Positions 57,878 to 64,000 of a stretch of DNA of 64,000 nt are shown in pieces. The notes under the pieces are model-generated. The model was not told the origin of the DNA. It saw nothing but the letters and a program-made list of their open reading frames with translations, and did no database searches. Made by a program: the position numbers and the translations under genes. The DNA comes from Ahrensia kielensis DSM 5890. Its GTDB lineage: Bacteria; Pseudomonadota; Alphaproteobacteria; Rhizobiales; Rhizobiaceae. The stretch is from positions 186,001 to 250,000 of the forward strand of contig NZ_KB894531.1 in the NCBI RefSeq assembly GCF_000374465.1, read 5' to 3'. Positions within the stretch are counted from its first letter, which is position 1, and every line of letters begins with the position of its first letter.

Positions 57878-57904
57878 TAAAAAAAGGCCGCATCGCTGCG
57901 GCCT
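57878..57904 (-). terminator. Intrinsic terminator after the ABC operon
   Basis: Perfect eight-base stem AGGCCGCA (57885-57892) / TGCGGCCT (57897-57904), four-base loop. Minus-strand reading ends in a run of seven T. It closes the substrate-binding protein gene, 24 bases away. Confidence 0.9.
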
Positions 57905-57928
57905 ATCTAAGTTGTTATATTTTATATG

Positions 57929-58927
57929 TTATTTAGACATAGACATCGCTTTTTTAGTAACGACATCAGACCATGCACCTTCTGGTTTTTTGGTGATTAC
58001 GGGTGCATCGCCGCCAGTCAACAATGACTCGACGGTCGTTTCAGCAGCTGCAACATCTAAAGATCCGTCTGTGCCTTCAGTCAATTTATTGACTTCTTCC
58101 ATCATGCGGCGCTGGTGTTTTTCTGTTTGCGCACCAGATGCATCATTTTCCAAAACGATGTCTGCTGCTTCTTCAGGATTTTCGCGTGCATATTCCCAGC
58201 CCTTCATAGAGGCTGCAACGAAGCGTGCGAGTTTGTCGACCATTTCAGGATCGGCAAGATTGTCTTCCAATGTGTAAAGACCGTCTTCTAGTGTCGCAAC
58301 GCCTTGGTCTGTGTAGTTGAACACCACCAAATCGTCCGGCGTAAAGCCAGCGTCGATGACCTGCCAATATTCGTTATACGTCATTGTTGAAACGCAATCG
58401 GCCTGTTTTTGGATAAGTGGATCAACGTTAAAGCCTTGCTTTAGAACAGTTACGCCATCATCGCCGCCTTCTGTCGACATGCCAAGTTTGCTCATCCATG
58501 ACAGGAATGGAAACTCATTGCCTGAAAACCATACGCCAAGGGTTTTGCCTTTGAAGTCTTCAGGCGATGCAATGCCTGTATCTTTGCGGCATGTCAGCAT
58601 CATGCCAGAGCGTTTGAACGGCTGAGCGATGTTGACCAGTGCTACGCCTTTTTCACGTGCAGCAAGGGCTGCTGGCATCCATTCAACAACAACGTCAGCA
58701 CCGCCGCCTGCGATCACCTGTGGTGGTGCAATGTCTGGACCGCCTGGTTTAATTTCAACATCAAGATCAGCTTCTTCGTAAAAGCCCTTATCTTTGGCGA
58801 CATAGTAACCGCCAAATTGTGCCTGTGTGACCCATTTTAGCTGAAGTGTCAGCTTGTCGGCGGCCAATGCCGTTGTCGCAGAAAGCGCGAATGCAGCGCC
58901 TGCTGTTAATGCGATAATTTTCTTCAT
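57929..58927 (-). CDS. ABC transporter substrate-binding protein, NMT1/SsuA type
   Basis: Periplasmic binding protein of 332 residues. A signal peptide to about residue 22 (ATTALAADK) precedes KLTLQLKWVTQAQFGGYYVAKDKGFYEE, the pattern of NMT1/THI5-like proteins that bind thiamine precursors, pyrimidines, taurine and similar. GGGADVVVEWMPAALAAREKG follows. It is the last gene of an operon with two permeases, an ATPase and dihydropyrimidinase, so uracil, thymine, a hydropyrimidine or a pyrimidine moiety is the likely ligand (inference from context). Confidence 0.85.
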   Translation of the reverse strand: MKKIIALTAGAAFALSATTALAADKLTLQLKWVTQAQFGGYYVAKDKGFYEEADLDVEIKPGGPDIAPPQVIAGGGADVVVEWMPAALAAREKGVALVNIAQPFKRSGMMLTCRKDTGIASPEDFKGKTLGVWFSGNEFPFLSWMSKLGMSTEGGDDGVTVLKQGFNVDPLIQKQADCVSTMTYNEYWQVIDAGFTPDDLVVFNYTDQGVATLEDGLYTLEDNLADPEMVDKLARFVAASMKGWEYARENPEEAADIVLENDASGAQTEKHQRRMMEEVNKLTEGTDGSLDVAAAETTVESLLTGGDAPVITKKPEGAWSDVVTKKAMSMSK

Positions 58928-58993
58928 TTTCGTCTCCTCGGTTGCACTTGATCGTTAAACGGAGCTTAGGCTCTCTTAGTCTTTCCCGTGTTC

Positions 58994-59860
58994 TTAGCGT
59001 CCCCGATTAGAGGGATGCCAAAATGTAATGGAGCGTTCTAGCAGCGCGATAAGTCCATAAGAAATGGATCCTGCGAGTGCTGCTACAAAAATTGTGGCCC
59101 AAACCATATCAACATTCAATCGGCCAATTTCTGCTGAAATTCTAAAGCCCATGCCGACGACGGGTGTGCCGAAAAATTCAGCGACAATCGCACCGATGAG
59201 CGCCAATGTTGAATTGATTTTAAGCGCATTAAAAATAAACGGCATGGCGGCTGGCAAGCGCAACTTGAACAGCATCTGCCATTTGGATGAGGCATAGGTG
59301 TGCATCAGGTCGCGTTCCATGTGTCCGGCCACATTTAAGCCCGCCACTGTGTTCACCAGCATTGGGAAGAATGTCATGACAACGACGACAGCTGCTTTTG
59401 ATTGCCAGTCAAAGCCGAACCACATCACCATGATTGGCGCGATGCCGATGATTGGCAGCGCGGATACAAGATTGCCGACAGGCATAATGCCTGCTTTCCA
59501 AAACGGTGAGCGATCAACCAAAATAGCGACCAGAAATCCTAGGCCGCAGCCCATGGCATATCCTGCAATCACTGCTTTCAAATAGGTTTGCCTGAAATCA
59601 GCCCAGAGGATCGAACCGGAATTTGTAATGCGCTCCCAGATCATAGAAGGCGGTGGCAGCAAAACGGTTGGTACACCAAAACCGCGTGTAATGCCTTCCC
59701 AAAGCGCCAATAGTGCTGCGCCAAAAAGAACTGGAATTGTAAGATTGATAAGCGTGGCAAGCGTCGTGCTTTTCGGCGACATTTTGGCAAGGCGTGTATT
59801 GGTAAACCATGCGGCAAGCCAAAAGATAATACAGATTATGAGAAGCGTTGGGTTTTCCAT
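58994..59860 (-). CDS. ABC transporter permease (first of two)
   Basis: Inner-membrane component of the SsuC/TauC-like family, 288 residues, with six or seven membrane segments. The coupling EAA loop reads MHTYASSKWQMLFKLRLPAA. The start is 1 base from the second permease stop. Together the two permeases form a heterodimer. Confidence 0.9.
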   Translation of the reverse strand: MENPTLLIICIIFWLAAWFTNTRLAKMSPKSTTLATLINLTIPVLFGAALLALWEGITRGFGVPTVLLPPPSMIWERITNSGSILWADFRQTYLKAVIAGYAMGCGLGFLVAILVDRSPFWKAGIMPVGNLVSALPIIGIAPIMVMWFGFDWQSKAAVVVVMTFFPMLVNTVAGLNVAGHMERDLMHTYASSKWQMLFKLRLPAAMPFIFNALKINSTLALIGAIVAEFFGTPVVGMGFRISAEIGRLNVDMVWATIFVAALAGSISYGLIALLERSITFWHPSNRGR

Positions 59861-60739
59861 TTATGCTTCCCTCATACCCATGCGGCGGTTAAGCCATGCG
59901 CCAACCAAGCCAACAATGGCAACCAGCGATCCAGCTAGAATTGCCGCCACGATCAGCGCCGACCAGATTTGCACCGTTTGGCCATAATAAGAACCGGCTA
60001 GTAATCTTGCGCCAAGTCCTGCAACGGCCCCCGTTGGCAATTCACCAACAATGGCGCCAACAAGCGATGCAGCGATTGCGATTTTCATTGATGTGAAAAG
60101 ATAAGGCACAGCGGTTGGCCAACGCAGTTTCCAAAACACTTGTGCGCGGCTGGCATTAAATGTGCGCATCAAATCCATGTTGATTGCATCGGGAGAGCCC
60201 AGTCCTTTGACCATGCCAACGGCAACGGGGAAAAACGACAGATAAGTCGAGATTGTCGCTTTGGGCACCAATCCGGTGATGCCGATGGAATTAAGCACCA
60301 CGATAATCATCGGAGCGATGGCAAGAATGGGAATGGTTTGCGAGGTGATAATCCAAGGCATTAAGGATTTATCCAAAACGCGCGAATGGATGATGCCGAC
60401 CGCCAAAATAATTCCGAGTACCGTACCGAACACAAAGCCCAGCATTGTTGCGGATAAGGTAATCCAGGCGTGATAAACAAGGCTGCGTTTAGAGGTGATG
60501 CTTTTTTCGGCGGTCGTCTGCCAAATTTCGACGGCGACTTGATGCGGCGCTGGTAACACGGGGCGCTCTTGCGCCATTGTTTTTGGCAATGCTTCGCTAA
60601 GAGAAACTTGCTTGCCAATGCGTTCAGCCTGATCATATTCAAATTGGAGATTTAAAAGAGCGGCACCAGCATACCAAATCGCGATAATCAGCGCGACGAC
60701 AGTTAAAACGGGAAGTGCGCGGTCTTTAATCATAGGCAT
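59861..60739 (-). CDS. ABC transporter permease (second of two)
   Basis: 292-residue permease homologous to its neighbour; EAA loop LMRTFNASRAQVFWKLRWPTA. A longer periplasmic segment follows its first membrane helix (LPKTMAQERPVLPAPHQVAVEI). Overlaps the ATPase gene by 14 bases, so expression is coupled. Confidence 0.9.
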   Translation of the reverse strand: MPMIKDRALPVLTVVALIIAIWYAGAALLNLQFEYDQAERIGKQVSLSEALPKTMAQERPVLPAPHQVAVEIWQTTAEKSITSKRSLVYHAWITLSATMLGFVFGTVLGIILAVGIIHSRVLDKSLMPWIITSQTIPILAIAPMIIVVLNSIGITGLVPKATISTYLSFFPVAVGMVKGLGSPDAINMDLMRTFNASRAQVFWKLRWPTAVPYLFTSMKIAIAASLVGAIVGELPTGAVAGLGARLLAGSYYGQTVQIWSALIVAAILAGSLVAIVGLVGAWLNRRMGMREA

Positions 60740-61505
60740 GGCCTGCTTTTAGACCTTCACGCACACGGTGCGCGATTTTCAAGAATTTTGCACTTTCACG
60801 TATTTCGAGCGGGCGTTCATCGCCAAGATCACAATCTATAATATCGTATATTTTGCCCGGGCGTGGGCTCATCACGACAATCTTGGTCGATAGATAAACC
60901 GCTTCGGGAATGGAGTGGGTCACAAACACCACTGTTTTCTGTGTGCGATGCCAGAGCTTATTGAGTTGCTCGTTCAAATGATCGCGAACAATCTCATCGA
61001 GCGCTCCAAAGGGTTCGTCCATCAGCAGCATATCGGGCTCTACCGCCAACGCACGTGCAATTGAGGCACGCTGCTGCATCCCGCCGGATAATTGCCATGG
61101 GTGTTTTTTCTCAAAGCCTGTCAGATCAACCAGCGCCAGATTTTGCTCAATACGCTTTTTTTGTTCGGCTTTGGATATGCCCATCACTTCAAGTGGCAGG
61201 GCGATGTTTTGCTCAATCGTGCGCCATGGATAAAGCGCTGCGGCCTGAAACACATAACCATAGGCACGCGCCAAGCGCGCTTGCTCTGGTGTCATGCCAT
61301 TGACGGAAATTTCGCCGCCCGTTGGCTGCTCCAAATCAGCAATCACGCGCAGAAGCGTGGTCTTGCCGCAACCCGACGGGCCGATGAGCGAAACAAATTC
61401 GCCTTTTTCAATATCAAGATTGATGTCCGATAGGGCGTGTACCGGACTGTCGGCGGTCTGAAACGTAAGGTCCAGATTTTTTGTGGAGATAACCGTATTA
61501 GACAC
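60726..61505 (-). CDS. ABC transporter ATP-binding protein
   Basis: 259-residue nucleotide-binding subunit of the SsuB/TauB type: Walker A LIGPSGCGKTTLLRVIA, signature WQLSGGMQQRASIARALAVE, Walker B MLLMDEPFGALDEIVRD, switch histidine in VVFVTHSIPEAVYLS. Its ATG is directly adjacent to the dihydropyrimidinase stop (no gap), so it follows hydA in one transcript. Confidence 0.93.
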   Translation of the reverse strand: MSNTVISTKNLDLTFQTADSPVHALSDINLDIEKGEFVSLIGPSGCGKTTLLRVIADLEQPTGGEISVNGMTPEQARLARAYGYVFQAAALYPWRTIEQNIALPLEVMGISKAEQKKRIEQNLALVDLTGFEKKHPWQLSGGMQQRASIARALAVEPDMLLMDEPFGALDEIVRDHLNEQLNKLWHRTQKTVVFVTHSIPEAVYLSTKIVVMSPRPGKIYDIIDCDLGDERPLEIRESAKFLKIAHRVREGLKAGHAYD

Positions 61506-62960
61506 TTAAACCCCTGTCGCTGGAATGCCGGTGCGTTTGACCGGTGTTGGTGCGCTGAGTTCTTTCCATTTGGAAAGCGCGGCATTAACCGGCGCATTGG
61601 GCTCGCGCTTGACGAACTGGCCGTGGCCTTCTTGCGTTTTCACTTCACCATCGGCAATCGCGACCATGCCGCGTGTCATTGTAAAGCGCGGCAGGCCTTT
61701 GACCTTCTTGCCTTCAAACACATTGTAATCAATCGCAGATTGCTGGCCATTTGCAGAAATGGTTTTTTCCTTATTTGGGTCCCAGACCACAAGGTCGGCA
61801 TCCGCGCCGATAAGCACTGCACCCTTTTTAGGGTACATATTCATGATTTTTGCGATGTTAGTCGATGTGACGGCCACGAACTCATTCATCGTCAGGCGGC
61901 CCGTTGAAACGCCATAGGTCCATAGCATCGGCATACGGTCTTCAAGACCGCCAGTGCCGTTCGGGATTTTGGTAAAATCGCCAACGCCTGTGCGTTTTTG
62001 CTCGGTTGTGAACGCGCAGTGGTCGGTGGCAACAACAGAGAGCGAGCCTGCTTGCAGACCAGCCCAAAGCGAATCTTGGTGCTGTTTATTGCGGAAAGGT
62101 GGGCTCATCACGCGGCGTGCGGCATGGTCCCAATCATCGTTGAAATATTCGGTTTCATCCAGTGTTAGGTGCTGGATCAGCGGCTCGCCCCAAACGCGTT
62201 TACCGTTCTGGCGGGCACGGCGAATTGCCTCGTGGCTTTCCTCGCACGATGTGTGAACCACATAGAGCGGTGCGCCTGCCATATCGGCAATCATGATGGC
62301 GCGGTTGGTGGCTTCGCCTTCCACTTGGCTTGGGCGCGAATAGGCGTGCGCCTCTGGGCCATTATTGCCTTGTGCTAAAAGCTGAGCGGAAAGTTCAGCG
62401 ATCACATCGCCGTTTTCTGCATGAACCATCGGTGTTGCCCCAAGCGCTGCGCAGCGCTTAAAGGATGCATAAAGTTCATCATCATTGACCATCAACGCGC
62501 CCTTATAGGCGAGGAAATGTTTGAAGCTGTTGATGCCTTTTTCTTTAACGACAGTTTCCATCTCGTTGAAAACCTGTTCACCCCACCATGTGATTGCCAT
62601 GTGGAAAGAATAGTCACAGTTCGCGCGGGTCGATTTGTTGTCCCACATCTGAATGGCTTCAAGCAGCGATTGGCCCGGTGACGGCAGGCAGAAATCGATC
62701 ACCATGGTTGTGCCGCCTGCGAGGCCAGCGCGTGTACCGCTTTCAAAATCATCGGTTGAATAGGTGCCCATGAACGGCATTTCTAGGTGCACATGTGGGT
62801 CAATGCCGCCTGGCATGACGTAGCAACCTGTTGCATCTAACTCATCACCGCCGGAAAGGTTTGGCCCGATTTCTGTGATCACACCGCCTTCGACTTTTAC
62901 ATCCGCCTTATAGGTCAGATCTGCGGTGACGATGGTTCCGTTTTTGATGATGGTGGTCAT
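61506..62960 (-). CDS. Dihydropyrimidinase
   Basis: Zinc amidohydrolase that opens dihydrouracil/dihydrothymine (or hydantoins) to N-carbamoyl beta-amino acids, the second step of the reductive pathway. YVMPGGIDPHVHLEMPFMGT for two zinc-binding histidines, the carboxylated lysine in HFLAYKGALMV, PMVHAENGD, VVHTSCEESHEAI, and VATDHCAFT with the catalytic Asp. 484 residues, the usual size. First gene of the transporter operon; a 16-base palindrome lies 22 bases before its start. Confidence 0.93.
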   Translation of the reverse strand: MTTIIKNGTIVTADLTYKADVKVEGGVITEIGPNLSGGDELDATGCYVMPGGIDPHVHLEMPFMGTYSTDDFESGTRAGLAGGTTMVIDFCLPSPGQSLLEAIQMWDNKSTRANCDYSFHMAITWWGEQVFNEMETVVKEKGINSFKHFLAYKGALMVNDDELYASFKRCAALGATPMVHAENGDVIAELSAQLLAQGNNGPEAHAYSRPSQVEGEATNRAIMIADMAGAPLYVVHTSCEESHEAIRRARQNGKRVWGEPLIQHLTLDETEYFNDDWDHAARRVMSPPFRNKQHQDSLWAGLQAGSLSVVATDHCAFTTEQKRTGVGDFTKIPNGTGGLEDRMPMLWTYGVSTGRLTMNEFVAVTSTNIAKIMNMYPKKGAVLIGADADLVVWDPNKEKTISANGQQSAIDYNVFEGKKVKGLPRFTMTRGMVAIADGEVKTQEGHGQFVKREPNAPVNAALSKWKELSAPTPVKRTGIPATGV

Positions 62961-62982
62961 GATGTTTCTCCAGCTTGTTCAG

Positions 62983-62998
62983 AGATCGTGAACGATCT
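62983..62998. promoter_or_regulatory. 16-base palindrome upstream of dihydropyrimidinase
   Basis: AGATCGTGAACGATCT, arms of seven bases around GA, 22 bases upstream of the start codon at 62960. It looks like an operator. A partial copy, GATCGTTAAACG, occurs at 58950-58961 before the binding-protein gene. Confidence 0.45.
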
Positions 62999-63132
62999 TA
63001 ATTCCGCGGTATTAAATTGGCGAGCCTAATTGCATTCGGATTCCCCAGTCTGATTTGATTATGAGAAAACGGCTATATCTTCGCTCTGACTTGCCTCAAT
63101 CTCTAAGCCATGTTTATCGCTCGCTACTTTCC

Positions 63133-64000
63133 TCACCCCACTATCTCCGCTGTTTCGACAACCGCATGGAACAGCACTTCAGCGCCTGCGGTTGACCATT
63201 CCTTGGAAATCTCTTCAGCTTCATTGTGCGAAAGGCCATCAACACAAGGGCACATCACCATGGCGGTGGGTGCCATGCGGTTAACCCAGCATGCATCATG
63301 GCCAGCGCCTGAAATGATATTCATGTGCGAATAGCCAAGACGTTCGGCCGCATTGCGAATGGAAGTAACGAGTGTTTCGTCAAAAGTTACAGGGTCAAAA
63401 CCGCCGACCTTTTCAAATTCCACTTGCAAGCCCATTTCGTCGCAGATTTCCTTTGCCCCTTTTTCAAGGCGCGCTTCCATATCCTGAATAACGTCGAGAT
63501 TTGGCGAGCGGAAATCGACGGTGAAAACAACTTTGCCCGGAATCACATTGCGTGAGTTTGGATAAACATCAATGTGGCCTGCCGCGCCGACAGCGCTTGG
63601 TTTATGTGACCATGCGATTTCATCAACAAGTTGAAGCACGCGCGCCATGCCAAGACCTGCATTTTTGCGCATTGGCATTGGGGTTGAGCCGGTGTGGCTA
63701 TCCTTGCCGGTAATCGTTACTTGTGTCCAAGATAGGCCTTGGCCATGGGTGACGACACCAATGTCCTTGTCTTCAGCTTCAAGAATTGGGCCCTGTTCGA
63801 TATGGAGTTCGAGAAAAGCATGCATTTTACGGGCGCCTACTTTTTCGTCGCCTTTCCAGCCGATGCGTTCTAATTCCTCACCAAAGGTTTTGCCTTCAGC
63901 ATCGGTTTTTGCGTAGGCCCATTCTTTTGTAAATTGCTTTGCAAACACACCAGAGGCCATCATAGCAGGGGCAAAGCGTGTACCTTCTTCATTGGTCCAG
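63133..64000 (-). CDS. Beta-ureidopropionase / N-carbamoyl amino acid amidohydrolase, C-terminal part
   Basis: Zinc-dependent hydrolase of the M20-like allantoate amidohydrolase / carbamoylase family; the N-terminal end lies beyond the right edge. Reading starts in frame at 63999: WTNEEGTRFAPAMMASGVF is the typical metal-site segment, followed by FLELHIEQGPILE, DSHTGSTPMPMRKNAGLGMARVL, DFRSPN, SGAGHDACWVNRMAPTAMVMCPCVDGLSHNEAE. It would complete the reductive pathway by hydrolysing N-carbamoyl-beta-alanine. It lies 172 bases before dihydropyrimidinase on the same strand. Confidence 0.88.
   Translation of the reverse strand, partial: WTNEEGTRFAPAMMASGVFAKQFTKEWAYAKTDAEGKTFGEELERIGWKGDEKVGARKMHAFLELHIEQGPILEAEDKDIGVVTHGQGLSWTQVTITGKDSHTGSTPMPMRKNAGLGMARVLQLVDEIAWSHKPSAVGAAGHIDVYPNSRNVIPGKVVFTVDFRSPNLDVIQDMEARLEKGAKEICDEMGLQVEFEKVGGFDPVTFDETLVTSIRNAAERLGYSHMNIISGAGHDACWVNRMAPTAMVMCPCVDGLSHNEAEEISKEWSTAGAEVLFHAVVETAEIVG

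Noticed and set aside
61437-61907. 156-codon open frame antisense to the ABC ATPase and dihydropyrimidinase
   Set aside because: Cysteine/histidine-rich nonsense composition across the join of two clear genes.
1-64000. CRISPR array, insertion sequences, prophage, tRNA or rRNA genes
   Set aside because: No regularly spaced direct repeats, transposase or integrase motifs, phage genes or cloverleaf-like sequences were seen while reading both strands.

Overview
The window is a piece of the main chromosome of an alphaproteobacterium, most likely a member of the Rhizobiales/Hyphomicrobiales. The evidence is gene content and order: chvI-chvG-hprK facing pckA, a compact his cluster with a DUF2628 gene, secB / dnaQ-coaE-aroE-maf, then hemE-hemJ-rho-mnmE-mnmG-rsmG-parA-parB, then leuS-lptE-holA. 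This is the classical replication-origin neighbourhood of that order. Base composition by eye is near 50 % GC or slightly below, low for a rhizobium. A marine or commensal lineage is possible, but that is a guess. I see no prophage, insertion sequence, CRISPR array, tRNA or rRNA gene. Almost all of the window is dense, intact core genome.

Layout. (1) 1-4.7 kb: start of hprK, the ChvG/ChvI envelope-stress two-component system and divergent pckA. (2) 4.7-7.5 kb: an IYD-type nitroreductase, arfB, alkB and coaA. (3) 7.6-11.2 kb: leftward hisB-DUF2628-hisH-hisA-hisF-hisE. (4) 11.3-15.5 kb: hslV, a membrane protein, hslU and a DUF1402 periplasmic protein. (5) 15.5-22.4 kb: XRE regulator, Smr protein, mltA, Tim44-like protein, fxsA, secB, and dnaQ-coaE-aroE-maf reading away from the presumed origin. 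(6) 22.4-22.9 kb: AT-rich gap with DnaA-box-like sequences, the candidate oriC. (7) 22.9-31.7 kb: hemE to parB, all reading away from the origin, with four parS-like sites. (8) 31.7-44.5 kb: holA/lptE/leuS, yggS, three more peptidoglycan enzymes, rpmF, ispA, ispG, an ArsC-like protein, bdhA and a patatin-like hydrolase. (9) 44.5-49.8 kb: a TetR regulator and a two-gene RND efflux system. (10) 49.8-55 kb: asd, leuB, a Rid-family gene, leuD, a CitE-like lyase, a DUF1737 gene and a zincin-fold protein with an altered active site. (11) 55.1-64 kb: a reductive pyrimidine catabolism cluster: preA-preT, an ABC transporter of the NMT1/SsuA type, dihydropyrimidinase and a truncated carbamoyl-amidohydrolase.

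How the parts work together. ParA, ParB and the parS-like sites segregate the origin region that lies about 5 kb away. The mnmE/mnmG/rsmG genes modify tRNA and rRNA. In the last cluster PreTA reduces uracil/thymine, dihydropyrimidinase opens the ring and the amidohydrolase removes the carbamoyl group, while the linked ABC transporter probably imports a pyrimidine or related compound. The most interesting non-coding signals are the candidate oriC, the parS group (two of whose members have gained a GANTC methylation site at the same place), a five-fold GANTC cluster before mnmE, a leader before asd with competing hairpins, and dyads upstream of bdhA and the dihydropyrimidinase gene. I found nothing that is clearly a wholly new system.
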